From assembly GCA_029237695.1 (NCBI GenBank), contig CM055279.1, positions 496,001-560,000 on the forward strand: a DNA stretch of 64,000 nucleotides. The letters run 5' to 3'. Under the pieces are notes generated by a model, which was given only the letters and a program-made list of their open reading frames with translations, had not been told where the DNA came from and did not search any database. The position numbers were made by a program, and so were the translations under genes. The DNA is from Conchocele bisecta. Taxonomy: Eukaryota; Mollusca; Bivalvia; Lucinida; Thyasiridae. Every line of letters starts with the position of its first letter. Within the stretch, counting starts at the first letter, position 1. Below, in pieces: positions 10,368-22,328 of the stretch.

Positions 10368-11304
10368 AAACCATGCAGGATACCGACGAAACGCTGGCGA
10401 AGACGGCCGCCGCTATAGAAACGAGCGATATCAGCGAGGTCCCTCGTATAGTCACCGACGCTATTAACACAGTGGAAACCACGGTCAACGAAATAAACGG
10501 CACGAAGTATGACCCACCGTTACCTCTTCGCGAACTCCTGGGACTCAATAAGGTTCTGCAAACGGGCCGTGGTGAACTAGTTAATAACCTCTCCAAACTC
10601 ACGGAGCTGGACGAACATATCGAGCAAGAAGAAAGGAAAAACTTGGGGAAGCCCGTGGCGATAGAGAATCTACCGAGCGGATCAACAAACTCCTGCGGTC
10701 GTTGCGGGATGAAAGAGAAGCTCGCTTAGCGGCTGTCTCAATTAACCGTGAGACACTCTCTGGACAATTAAGTCGTAGCCACGAATCAATCACGAGTATC
10801 CTGCACGAGGACACGACACTCGGTGAACGTCTTCGCACTCTGTTCAGAGAGAAGGGCTTCACAATAGTAACCATCCTCACAGCTTTCACCATGATTATAT
10901 CGACCCTAATTCTATCTATATCGTCTCTAGTTCTATCTATCACGGGTGGTTCGGCACCAGCACCAGCGCCCGCGCCAGCACCAGCGCCAGCACCAGCGCC
11001 AGCACCAGCGCCAGCACCAGCGCCAGCACCAGCGCCAGCACCAGCGCCAGCACCAGCTCCATCCGGTGGAGCCAAAGAATGGATAAAAAAACAACTAAAA
11101 GCCCTCGCCAATCTCCTGGCTAAATTAGCAGGAAAGTTGGCTGGCCGCGCTGCCTGGGTTGATCGGGGGTCTCCTCTCCTTCTTGCTATCTATATTATCA
11201 AAAACGGCCGGATGGCTCGCCAATAATGTTTGGGCTCTAATCGTGGCAATCGCCGGTCTCCTACTTTTAGCCTCCCGAGAGTTCCTAAATCCAAAGCACA
11301 AATA
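10361..11304 (+). pseudogene. Membrane protein with an Ala-Pro repeat linker, two frame changes
   Basis: The first part (10361-10729) is a charged helical region. A second frame, open from about 10639, carries a transmembrane segment near 10860-10945 (IVTILTAFTMIISTLIL) and an Ala-Pro dipeptide repeat of some 30 residues coded by CCAGCACCAGCG units (10957-11063). A further frame change near 11145 leads into a C-terminal part with two more hydrophobic segments, ending at a TAG at 11302-11304. The layout (helix, anchor, rigid AP linker, amphipathic helix, anchors) suggests a virion-membrane or spike-like protein. Function unknown. Confidence 0.55.
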
Positions 11305-12684
11305 GTCCGACCACCACGATGGCTACGACGAGCCCTAATTTCTCCTCCTCGTGGGTTGTGACACTATTTTCCCCTGTTCCAATCCAATCGCGATTGGGGG
11401 AACTTGCTGGTCCTATTGCAGAGGGTGAAACAGGAGCGGAACTCGGTGGAACACTGGGTTCGAATGAACTTGATGGGGGCCCCAATTCGTGAATTGGCGG
11501 TTTTATGAAATCGGTTCCACTGTCGGGGGTGCGCTTGTTGATATCCGCATTCACGTTCCCGTTGTGGCCGATTTTTTGATTGACGGTGGCGATTACGATC
11601 TGATTATTGTAACCGTCAACCGGGTCGTCTCGTAGTATCATATCGCTCGGTGCCATATAAAGACCTATTCCGAATACGTAGTCTACCGGGGTGCTGGCAT
11701 TCTGCAAAACGTCTTGATACTGCTCGATCGCCTTCTCCATGTCCACCTTAGCTGAGATGGCGTCCTCTACAAGTGCCAAGAATTGTTTTTGCGCGTCAAA
11801 CGCCGTTCCCGTGCCTAGTATAGAACTGCGAGTTTGCTTCTGTGCGCCGATGATGGCCCAGACGTATGTCCGAATGGAGTCGTTGAGGCGAGTAACACCG
11901 GCCTGCGTGAACCCCATACCCTTATCTAACATAAATGTACCCCACGCGTCCCGGACCTCAGCAGCCTGCTGTATGTAATCTATGTGAGCTCATTTCGGAG
12001 GTAACCATTCGCAGGATGAGACGCCGCAGTGCCGACCTCCAGATACTTCCGGCCCGAAGGTCATCGTCGCGGGATCAAAATTCCGGCGTTCCGACTAACG
12101 ATGTGGTCACCCGATCGATCGTGTCTAAAATCAGTCTGCGTCCAATTACCGGACTGGCCCCGAATGAGAACGTCCCCGAGGCCAGGAAATATTTTCTGTC
12201 TCCAGTCCGCATCTTTTGAAACGTTAAATTCGTTACACAGTCTTTCGAACGCCCTACGATCGTACGTGTTGGAAATGGGATTCCATGCGTCATCTTGAGG
12301 TAGTGGAATACCTAGTTATTTGATAATCCTCCTAATGGTGTAATACGAGTGAAAGTTGTACACACTTCGGAGCATGACATTCTCGGATGTCAGATGGTCT
12401 TGATGCGAAACTCCGCATCCGGCCGTTGCGCACCATACGGCGAAGTTGAGCTGATTCTGCCAAAACTGCATCGGTGTTGCTTTCCACCCGTTCACGGCCT
12501 CCATCGTAGTAATCTTGGGCAGCCTATATCGTTCAAAGATGTCGGGAAAATTGGTGGTAAAGCCACTTTTCGGTCTAACTGTTACAGTTGGGTGTACAAG
12601 GTGGTTAACAACGTCTTTTTGCGTGTATTTACCTCCGACCACGTACTTTGCATTAGAGTTAAAGCTAAATGCTTGGGTATCCAT
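11285..12684 (-). pseudogene. Unrecognised Polinton protein with a C-terminal anchor, broken
   Basis: Three open stretches follow each other on the minus strand: 12684-12316, 12293-12075 and 11932-11285. The first begins at an ATG and includes QFWQNQLNFAVWCATAGCGV. The last has a Pro/Ser-rich region and ends in a membrane anchor, LGLVVAIVVVGLFVLWI. Together they look like one protein of about 450 residues, with breaks near 12300 and between 12075 and 11932. The tail overlaps the end of the convergent gene by 20 bases. I do not know its function; size and anchor suggest a virion component. Confidence 0.5.
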
Positions 12685-12698
12685 TCAAAGATATTACT

Positions 12699-13531
<833 letters not shown>

Positions 13532-13557
13532 GCATAATATATATATACGTATTAATC

Positions 13558-14040
13558 ATGAGCATATACGGTCCATGTAGTTCCAACTTAGAACGGGACG
13601 TTCCCGTCGCATCCGCAGCATACGATGAAGCCGCAATGAGAAGGCTGGAGAGGGGTGTATCACAGTCCCACACAATTTTAACTAGGGCGGTTGCGCAAAT
13701 GGAAAAAATGCAAGCTAGCAAACACGTCATAACAGTTTGTGCCGAGGAGCGGGGTTCACTAAGCGAGGGGGCCTACGAATATTCATTCGGTGCCAACGCG
13801 AGCAACAGATACGGGGGATACACCATGGCAGTGTCCGGGACGATTTTTCAAATGGCGGTCTGCTCGGTCAACTTTCGGGAAACACGCCACTGCCGAAGTC
13901 CGAGTGAATGTCGTCCTGAATGGTGTAGAACAGAATATTGGCATCACCAAGCACGCGGGGCAGAGGTCAGGGTTTACTATATTCGATGATGACACTACAA
14001 TTAAAGTTTCGGCAGGTAGTGAGCACCGCGTTAGCCTCAG
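13558..14040 (+). pseudogene. Possible virion surface protein, frame change
   Basis: An ATG at 13558 follows an AT-rich stretch (TATATATACGTATTAATC) that looks like a promoter. The N-terminal part has a helical segment (about residues 20-50) and then a strand-rich region with GAYEYSFGAN. Near 13860 the frame changes, and a second frame carries on with strand-rich sequence (EVRVNVVLNGVEQNIG) to about 14040. A short helix followed by a compact beta domain is the layout of trimeric fibre or C1q/TNF-like heads, which is only a suggestion. Confidence 0.4.
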
Positions 14041-14453
14041 CATCCGTTATAAGTGGGGTGGGGAGTGTGTCTTTATTGTCAACAGTTGTCGCTGCACCGG
14101 TCGCGGCGGCCTTGAGTGTGACAGCGGCGGGGGCGGGACTGTTTTGCATGACGACCAGACTCGTGGGCCGAAAACTAGAGGCCAAGAGTCGAAAGCACGA
14201 TCGAATAGCGTTTCTCGCGAGATATAAGAAAAACAGTATCGACGTTATCGTGTCGAAAGCGATAGCCGACAACGATATATCAGATAGCGAGTTCAAAATA
14301 GTCGTCGAAGAGATGGCCAGATACCAGGAGTTAAAGGGTACGATCCGGTCCAAGGCTCGACCACAAATTCTCGCGGACGAAGATATAAAAAAACTCGTTA
14401 TGGAGGGGAGGGCCGACGAGAGAAAAAATCTCCTCTCCCGTCTCGGGACGTGA
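13985..14453 (+). CDS. Membrane-inserting Polinton protein with a charged tail
   Basis: The ORF is open from 13938, but an ATG at 13985 is a more natural start because upstream codons overlap the previous gene. Residues about 15-60 are a long Ala/Val/Ser-rich hydrophobic region that could span a membrane twice. The rest (about 70-155) is a charged helical tail with ISDSEFKIVVEE and KLVMEGRADERK. It ends at TGA 14451-14453. I believe this type of gene recurs in animal Polintons, but I know no function. Unbroken. Confidence 0.55.
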
Positions 14454-15185
14454 TATGCTTATTCGCGTGTCTGCATCAACAGCAGGATATTCCTCCACCA
14501 TATATTCCAGCTGTTCCTACGGCCCCTCCATACGGAACATAAAAAAAAATTAGGGCCACGTTACGACACCCACTGACCACCATACATTTCTATAAATCGT
14601 GTCACCATTTCTACGATATCGCTTATAAAGAAATTGAAAAAATTATTACTGAACAGAACGAATTTATGTTGTAATCACACCAAGTAGACGACAATGTTAC
14701 AATTACACGGGTTATGAATATTTATAGCCGAGTTTATTTCTATGTAAACTGGCCATCTGAATTTATTTTTTGTATCAACCTCAAGCGGTCGGATAGGAAC
14801 GCCGTTGTCATGCAGTTGTTTACCATAGCGACCACATTTATAGGGATAGAAATAAATAAATAAATTTTTTAGCTCCAACCGCGAACCCACGACCCACGTC
14901 TCTATAGAGTGTCGCCTTAACCCACACGACCACGAAGGCTGTTATGATAAACGCTACCTAGTGTTGTACAATTATAAGAATTCTGCAAAATCCCCAATTG
15001 AACAAACATTTCTCTTTTTTTTTTCTTCTGATAATTAATTCGTTGGCTAGCCGAAATTATTACAGATTTGTCACTTTATATTTCTGGCGTATATAACCTA
15101 TGAGATTTATCTGTTCAATTGGATGAACATGATGGTTTTTTTTCTCGTCCAATTGAATATAAAAAAATACATATATATATACATA
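14454..15185. other. AT-rich stretch with no gene recognised
   Basis: After the last capsid-region gene the base composition becomes A+T rich, and only short ORFs without family features occur (for example 14675-14890, minus). This lies where the terminal region of the Polinton would be expected. Confidence 0.5.
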
Positions 15186-15625
15186 ATGGAGTGTGCGACT
15201 TGTAAGACTTTTGCGTGTAAAGACTATCTACGAAGGCATCTATCGAGACGTAGAAAATTTCCTTGTGTCACCCCGCAATTTCAATGCCCCAGATGCCCTT
15301 GTAAATTCGTTAGTGCCCAAACTCTTTGTAGACATAAGCAACTACGCTGCCATGTGGCTAAAGGTGAACGCGGTAGACTAGAGCTGGTAGAATTAGTTGC
15401 TGATCTACGGAATAAATTAGCTATAGTGGAGGAGGAAAATGCCGTGTTGAAAAAGAAAAATATGAGGTATTTATGACAACGAGACAAAAATAAATCCATT
15501 TTTAATTAGTATAGTTTTATCTGTTCAATTGGACGTTAAATGAACATGAGGTATTTATGACACCAATATGACGAAAACAAATCCTTTTTATTATTATAGT
15601 TTTATCTGTTCAATTGGACCTCTTT
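15106..15625. repeat. Direct repeats around TTTATCTGTTCAATTGGA at the element's right end
   Basis: TTTATCTGTTCAATTGGA occurs at 15106, 15516 and 15599. The latter two lie in an imperfect tandem unit of about 82 bases that also holds ATGAGGTATTTATGACA (15463, 15547). They bracket the zinc-finger ORF. They may be part of the terminal repeat of the Polinton or regulatory sites. Confidence 0.65.
15186..15476 (+). CDS. Small zinc-finger/coiled-coil protein
   Basis: The start at 15186 follows an ATATATATATAC stretch. The first finger has C3, C6 and H18, and the second has C35, C38, H51 and C56/H57, a C2H2-type spacing. Residues about 65-94 form a leucine-zipper-like coiled coil (LVELVADLRNKLAIVEEENA). 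A finger pair with a dimerising tail suggests a DNA-binding regulator. It lies at the right edge of the Polinton and may belong to it. Its last codons fall in the first copy of the 82-bp repeat that follows. Confidence 0.55.
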   Translation: MECATCKTFACKDYLRRHLSRRRKFPCVTPQFQCPRCPCKFVSAQTLCRHKQLRCHVAKGERGRLELVELVADLRNKLAIVEEENAVLKKKNMRYL

Positions 15626-15723
15626 TCAAATTATGTATTTATGACACCAATTGTCACGATTTTGCTGTCGGGTGACAATTTCCTCGTTAACCAATTTTGG
15701 AGTTTTTCGGGGGTGGTCGGGGT

Positions 15724-15785
15724 AGTATATAGGGTGGGAAAATGATACCATCGTTAGGTGGTATCATTTTGACTCCCTATATACT
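15724..15785. repeat. 62-base hairpin
   Basis: AGTATATAGGG at 15724 pairs with CCCTATATACT ending at 15785, and the inner arms AAAATGATACCATC / GGTGGTATCATTTT enclose a GTTA loop. It stands just right of the last Polinton-like feature and may mark the boundary or be a tiny foldback element. Confidence 0.75.
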
Positions 15786-16034
15786 ATACTGAGAAAAACT
15801 AGAAACGTCCCTCCATGTTTAAGGAAAGATTCATCAAAAACCAAAAGGGTTACTTTTAAAAATCAAAATGGAAAAACAAGTTCATTCATTTCTGTATCAA
15901 AGCCAATAAATTGCATTTGGATATCTTGTTAAATATTCGAGAGATAACCGGCCAATGGCGGTAGGGGTCAAAATCAAAAATCACAAAAACTCAGAAATGT
16001 GTTACTTAATGTTTAGAGATGGAATTTCAATAAG

Positions 16035-16294
16035 TAATGTGGCAAATTCAGTAAATCTCGTTAGTACCGAGTGTGGCCACCATTTGCATGAATGCATGCA
16101 ATGATCCTACGCCGCATCGACGTGACGTAACGCAATACCAGTGCGTTGGGCAAATTCCTCCATTCCCGTTGTAACGCCCGTGTAAGAACGCGAACATTGT
16201 CAATCTGATGGTTAGCTCGTGCTTTGCGGCCCAGCTCATCCCTATGTGCTCAATGGGATTGAGATCCGGGGAGACCGCGGGCCATGGCATGACG
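16035..16294 (-). pseudogene. Tc1-like transposase C-terminal fragment, decayed
   Basis: The minus strand from 16290 reads WPAVSPDLNPIEHIG, the hallmark of the Tc1/mariner DDE catalytic end (the D-L-N-P-I-E segment carries the last acidic residue). After about 20 codons the frame changes, and typical downstream residues appear in another frame. The rest of the gene falls in the assembly gap. Confidence 0.8.
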
Positions 16295-16794
16295 NNNNNN
16301 NNNNNNNNNNNNNNNNNNNNNNNNNNNNNNNNNNNNNNNNNNNNNNNNNNNNNNNNNNNNNNNNNNNNNNNNNNNNNNNNNNNNNNNNNNNNNNNNNNNN
16401 NNNNNNNNNNNNNNNNNNNNNNNNNNNNNNNNNNNNNNNNNNNNNNNNNNNNNNNNNNNNNNNNNNNNNNNNNNNNNNNNNNNNNNNNNNNNNNNNNNNN
16501 NNNNNNNNNNNNNNNNNNNNNNNNNNNNNNNNNNNNNNNNNNNNNNNNNNNNNNNNNNNNNNNNNNNNNNNNNNNNNNNNNNNNNNNNNNNNNNNNNNNN
16601 NNNNNNNNNNNNNNNNNNNNNNNNNNNNNNNNNNNNNNNNNNNNNNNNNNNNNNNNNNNNNNNNNNNNNNNNNNNNNNNNNNNNNNNNNNNNNNNNNNNN
16701 NNNNNNNNNNNNNNNNNNNNNNNNNNNNNNNNNNNNNNNNNNNNNNNNNNNNNNNNNNNNNNNNNNNNNNNNNNNNNNNNNNNNNNNNNNNNNN
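16295..16794. other. Assembly gap of 500 N
   Basis: Exactly 500 N bases, a placeholder length. The true distance is unknown, so linkage between the Polinton side and the rest rests on scaffolding. Confidence 0.99.
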
Positions 16795-16799
16795 TTTGT

Positions 16800-17000
16800 T
16801 TGTTTTGTTTGTTTATTGTTGTTTAACGGCCTATCAACAGCTAAGGTCATGTAAGGCCGGGCAAACGGGGTATCCCGTTTTAACCTGCTGCATTGGGGTG
16901 AAAATTCCAAAATCAGAACTGAATATTTACATCGAGAAACAATATATTCAGCTCTGAAATGAGAATAACCTGACCTGGTGGCAGGTCCATACCACACCAA
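16800..17000 (-). mobile_element. Retroelement tail family (GGCCGTTAAACA end)
   Basis: The minus strand ends in GCTGTTGATAGGCCGTTAAACA followed by an AAACA-type tail, split here as GCTGTTGATAGG and CCGTTAAACA. The same family recurs at 27596-27730 and 36450-36600 and, in part, at 38800-38990. Recurrent short interspersed copies with a simple 3' tail suggest a SINE or a LINE 3' end. Confidence 0.6.
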
Positions 17001-17009
17001 AGTCACTTG

Positions 17010-18130
17010 GCACCTTCCCCTAAAATAGGATTACGAATAATCGTAATACTCACATAAGGGTTATAACCAGATTCAACTGTCACATACAAAATGAGAATCG
17101 GAATTCCGGTAAGGATGAACCCCGATCGTTAAATTACCCATCGCTTGCACCCACCTTGCACCCACCCTTATCAATAAGCATTAATTGACAGACACAATAC
17201 AATTAGAATATGATCAAAGTAGACCTCTCCAGTGAAGATCAATGTGGACCCTGGTTAATAAGAGTATAATACACATACGGAAAACTACTACATGTACCAG
17301 CATAATACTACTACCATTAATAAGCCTGTATTTGGATGTACATGTAGAAAAACGCACATGTTTCTTCTGTATGTAGGCTAATGAATACGAATATGCATGT
17401 AAAAGAATCAAAGTATTAAATGTACTGAGCTATTGGAATGCTTTAAATAGAAAACGTGTTGTTCAATGTAATAAATTGCCATGCATCTTGATAGTGGTCG
17501 AACGCTAGTTTAGCGTTAATTGATCGCAAACCAAACGGATTCTCCTAACTGAATGAAAAATATCTGGGGTTTACCTATCAAAGTAATTGTTTAGAATATA
17601 TTTTTTTGTTAGTATCTTGACAAGATATATTTTGCCAGTTTAAAACTGCAGTAATATGTTAATACAAATTAATCAATTATGCAGTACTATCATATCTTAA
17701 ACATGTTAAATTAAAGTATTGTATAATTGTTCAGCAGTATACAGATAATCTGCCTAAGGGCTGTAAAACTAGTGGAATATAATCGGGGATTATCTCAAAG
17801 ATCCATGTACAGCCAGAATGGTACTATATTATAAAGAGGGGTGGTCTCAAATATAATATGCAGTTCTGGGGATATATGGTCAACTTGCTTGCTAGTATAT
17901 ATCTGCATTTCTACAGGAAGATTAATTTCACATACCGTAGCTGTATAAATATTTTATGAAAAGGAAATTGTGAGTCCTTATCAATAAGCATTAATTGACA
18001 GACATGTACAATACAATTAGAATATGATCAGAGTAGACCTCTCAAGTGAAGATCAATGTGGACCCTGCATGGTTAATAAGAGCTGTAATTTCTGTGTAAT
18101 AACCAAAACAAGATTTCTAATAATTGTATT
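17010..18130. repeat. Unassigned DNA with a 110-bp direct repeat
   Basis: A segment starting CCTTATCAATAAGCATTAAT occurs at 17166-17265 and again at 17976-18082 with about 90% agreement. No gene is visible in this stretch. Confidence 0.7.
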
Positions 18131-18615
18131 AAAGCAGTGCCCCGTGCAGGCACCGGGGGGGGGGATCAACTGATCCTGAGAATAGTGCTGCAGTAGCCAT
18201 TGCTTGTCGTAAAAGGCGACTAAACTGGCTTAACGATTGGGTTCATACTTTCCGGAACCCACTATACCGGATTTGGCCCTCATGTACATTTTTGGCTTTC
18301 TTGTATGTGAGAGTTGAGTCAGGCTATGCCCCATATATAAAAGTAAGATTAGCGCTAATCCTATTACTTTAGGGGATGGGATAAATGATGCTGGTGTGGC
18401 GAGGGCCTGGCACCAGATCAGGTTGTTCTAATTTCAGGACTGAATATATATTTTGATTGTAAATATTGAGTTCTGAAGTTGGGATTTACCCCCCTCGGAC
18501 AGGTGGATACGGGACACGACCCCGTTGACCCGTCTGCGTGTAGACTCCCTGAGGCTTGTACCTCTATGTCAGAAAAGCGGACGTTAAACCCTATTCACTC
18601 ACTCACTGTATTAAA
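18130..18615 (+). mobile_element. SINE-like composite repeat with a TTCACTCACTCAC end
   Basis: The block includes GTAAAAGGCGACTAAACTGG and the later segment GTGGCGAGGGCCTGGCACCA, also seen near 38790. It ends in GACGTTAAACCCTATTCACT and CACTCACT. Such an end is frequent in interspersed repeats of molluscs. No coding capacity is seen. Confidence 0.55.
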
Positions 18616-19430
18616 GCAATCAGACTTGGTGAGGTTATCGCAAGTTCAATGTAGATACAGCTAACTACTTGAATCATCTATATCCAAACCCAGATTCTTT
18701 ACAACAGTGTCTAATTAAAGTAGTGTCATGTGTCAAACACTGACCAGTATACAAATTGTTTGCCTAAGGTTCTAAAACAATTACCCAGTTGATAGGCCGT
18801 TAAACACTAATACTCAAATCAAATTATCTGGATTATCCGCAGGAATTATCTCAAAGGTCTATGTGCAGCAGGTATTAATGACATATTACTATACAGTGCA
18901 AGGTGTTATCTGAAATATGATAAGAATCACTTGAATATACTTTTATATAGTCTCCAAGAGACTAAAATTTACATTGGTCCTACAATTTGGGTTTTGTTTT
19001 AATTTATCTCTATAAGAAGTTATTTTATTGACAGAATATTTTACAAATACATGTAAGTCCAACAGTTAAACACAGATACACAGCAGACTAGTTAAAGCCA
19101 CATTATAAAAATGACATTTATAATATGAAATAACCAGCATAATTCATAATTCCCAGTATATCCCGATATTTCCCGCCATGCTGGGAAATATATTTCCCGG
19201 GAAATTGCCAACCCTGGTCTGAATGAAAATGTTCTCAGTTTTCTACTGATATATATATACAGTGTGTGCTCGACTCGGGGAGTCTATGATTATAAAACAT
19301 TCTGAACATGTACTCCATATCAGGAAGTTTGATTGGCCAAGGGCGAGCAATGCTCAGTCTTGGCCAATCAAACTGCCTTATTTCGAGAACACAGTGACAT
19401 AATATGATCAATTTTCTGTGCTCTTACCAA

Positions 19431-19616
19431 CCAAAATCCCCTTAGTTAAAAATCCCCTTGATAGAATTACACCCTGTTAATTCTATAGAGGGGCTTTTGA
19501 ATACCCTGTCATTTCTGCCAAGGGGGGTTATGACTATCCTTGGAATTCTATCGAGGTTTCTTTTACTAATAGAGCAATTTTGAACTAAGGGGGTTTTGAC
19601 CAAGGGGATTTTGAAG
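19431..19616. repeat. Inverted-repeat element rich in CCCCTT/AAGGGG
   Basis: CAAAATCCCCTTAGTTAAAA at 19432 is mirrored by AACTAAGGGGGTTTTG and AAGGGGATTTTG near 19585-19613, and TTGATAGAATT pairs with AATTCTATCGA inside. It is a small foldback element. Confidence 0.6.
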
Positions 19617-20032
19617 TACACGCGTCAAATACACATGCAGTCAGTGCTCAGTACTAATGGTTGGCGGTACTTACCATATGAAGATATTGGTTTCAGTTGT
19701 AAATGCATATTCTATACTTGCTGTAGATCTTCACGGCAATAAAACGCGTATCTGCGGTTATTCGGTTTCCTGAGAAATTGTCTTGAAATTGGAGATAATT
19801 TATCTCCAATTTCAAGTATCATACGAGTATCATACGAGTGTGAACATATTCATAGCGTTTGATCTATTCCACTAATTTATGCAATATATCTATGCAATTT
19901 CCTTATTTTGGGAAACACCACAGATCGAAGATAGGTCTGGTATAGTTTTTCTACATGAAAATTCTGGCAGACATATTTTCATGCATGATGTCATCATACC
20001 TGTAACACGCATGCATGATTTTACATACCCCT

Positions 20033-21095
20033 CCACCTAAATTTTCTCTTTCCGCATAAACCCGCCCCCTTTTTCTTCTTGGATACCCCCCCTCAATGTT
20101 CTCTTGCCAGATAACCCCCCCCCCTCAATTTTCTGTCAATATTATCTTTATGAAACCCCCCCTCTAAATGTTTTCTTCCTGGATACCCCCCCCCCCCCCC
20201 CCCCCCCACAAAAAATTATTTCTTCTCCGTCCGAATACCGTCTCTTCCATACCCGCCCCCCTGAATATTATCTTTATGATTGATACCCCCCCCCCCCCCC
20301 CCTCAATTTTTTCTTCTTCCCGGATACCCCCCCCCCCATCAATTTTTTCTTCCCGGATACCCCCCCCACAATTTTTTCATCCCGGATACCCCCCCCCCCC
20401 CCCTCAATTTTTTCTTCCCGGATACCCCCCCCCCCCCACCCCCCCCTCAACTTTTTTCATCCCGGATACCCCCCCCCCTCAATTTTTTTTCTCTCTTCCA
20501 TACCCCCCCCCCCCACAATATTATCTATGATTGCTATCCCCCCCCCCCCCCCGCTCAATTTTTTCTTCCCGGATACCCCACCCCCCCTCAATTTTTTCAT
20601 CCCGGATACCTCCCCCATCAATTTTTTCTTCCTGGATACCCCCCCCCCCTCAATTTTTTTCATCCCGGATACCTCCCCCCTCCCTTCAATTTTTTTCTTT
20701 TTTTCTCTCTTCCATACCCCCCCCCTCAATATTATCTATGATTGCTACCCCCCCCCCTATCAATTTTTTCTTCCCGGATACAATCAATTTTTTCTTCCCG
20801 GATACCCCCCCCCCCCCCCCCCACCCCCCCCCCCTCAATTTAATTTTTTCTTCCCGGATACCCCCCCACCCCCTCCCCCTCAATTTTTTCATCCCGGATA
20901 ATACCCCCCCCCCCCTCAATTTTTTTCTCTCTTCCATACCCCCCCTCAATATTATCTATGATTGCTACCACCCCCCCCCCCCCCTCAATTTTTTCTTCCC
21001 GGATACCCCCCCCCCCCCCTCAATTTTTTCATCCCGGATACCCCCCCCCCCCCCCTCAATTTTTTTTTTTCTCTTCCATAGGGGGGTACTTATAT
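20033..21095. repeat. C-rich satellite with a higher-order pattern
   Basis: Units of about 32-38 bases, TTTTTTCTTCCCGGATACC followed by 6-20 C and TCAA, alternate with a longer unit containing TATTATCTATGATTGCTA. The longer unit recurs at about 20266, 20519, 20730 and 20951, which gives a higher-order period near 210-250 bases. The C runs differ in length from copy to copy. Long ORFs read through it are proline/phenylalanine artefacts. Confidence 0.85.
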
Positions 21096-21137
21096 AAACT
21101 GGAATAGCCCATTGCATAAATAATCATATAATGTGTC

Positions 21138-21551
21138 AGGGCTCCAGATAAAGAATCAGTAATTGAGTAATTGAGTATTGTCACTCCATCATTTCTGAAG
21201 CAATTGGGTATTTCAAAATTTTAATTGTGTAAAATAGAATCACACTACTGTTTACGCATCAGCAGACCACACTTATTGAATAGTTTGCTTCTAAATGAAA
21301 ACACATCTTGGTATTTCATTAGAATTGTCTCCTTGGAGACAATTCTAATGAAATACCAAGATGTATTTTCATGGAAAAATAAGAAAATATGCTATATTTG
21401 TGGTCTGTTTATTGTTTTCTGTAGCATAATAAAGATACCACACATTTTTCATTGCTTTTTGATACTCGCTACTTCTGATTTCAATTGGGTTTTTAGCAAT
21501 TTTAATTGGGTATTTACGCAAATACGCACCTTATCTGGAGCTGTGGAGTAA
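21138..21551. mobile_element. hAT-like MITE with an internal hairpin
   Basis: The ends read CAGGGCTCCAGATAA and TTATCTGGAGCTGTG, an inverted pair starting CAGGG as in hAT elements. The middle holds a long hairpin (arms CATCTTGGTATTTCATTAGA at about 21303 and its complement). A second copy lies at 42760-43118 with the same ends and hairpin. Confidence 0.7.
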
Positions 21552-21830
21552 CCATTTAATATTCTACTTTTTTAACAAGTTTACCGATTTCATAAAAAAC
21601 GCGGCTATCAGTCAACAAGTTTAATAAGTATCATATTAAATCAACACAATTGTTAGATTATATTTATTGCATAAACATGGCATCATGCATTGAAGCTTTA
21701 CATTTAACATGTTTCCTGTTTTCAATTGCATATTTACACTGCAAAAAAAGAAAATGTTATGCAATAAATTACAAGGTCAACGGTTCCAGTTTAGCTCGGA
21801 CACAAACTTGTACAAATGTATTTTAAAGGT

Positions 21831-22328
21831 ACCCGGTACATTCCCACTCAGTAGGCACAAAATGTTCTTTATAGGAAATAAATAAGTGTATAATTGTGTC
21901 ACCATTCCACCAGTTCTAAAAATTACAAGTGCCTGCTATACAGATATAATCCTTTAGTAATAAATATTTTACTGATAGTGACGCGCGGTGGTATCAAGCT
22001 ATTTTCACATGCTATTTTTTAATTATTTATACTAAATTAAATGTGTCCCCCTGAAAAAATAATATTTTTGACAGATTATAAAGTATGATCATTGCACATC
22101 AAAAAATAAATACAGATATATAAATAGTACTGTCCGTTAACATTTTAAGGAAACACGGTTATCGTCCCTGATATCAGTGTGGAAATTTACATCTGATATA
22201 AAATGTATAATAATGCCAATCAATACGTGGGTAATGGTGAATGAATGTTTATTTTGCCAGAAAATGTCTCAGATGATGTCCCTGATATAAAGAACAGTTT
22301 GTGCCTACTGAGTGGGCATGTACCTATA
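21831..22328. mobile_element. Inverted-repeat MITE, about 495 bp
   Basis: CCCACTCAGTAGGCACAAA near 21846 has its complement TTTGTGCCTACTGAGTGGG near 22298, flanked outward by AGGTAC / GTACCT. The TIRs are about 45 bp and the interior is A+T rich without ORFs. Confidence 0.75.

Noticed and set aside
16208..17006. ORFs spanning the gap
   Set aside because: Their middle is 500 unknown bases; only the Tc1 fragment at the left edge is real.
20168..21097. Proline/phenylalanine-rich ORFs
   Set aside because: They are translations of C runs and T runs in a satellite, in several frames at once, with no protein character.
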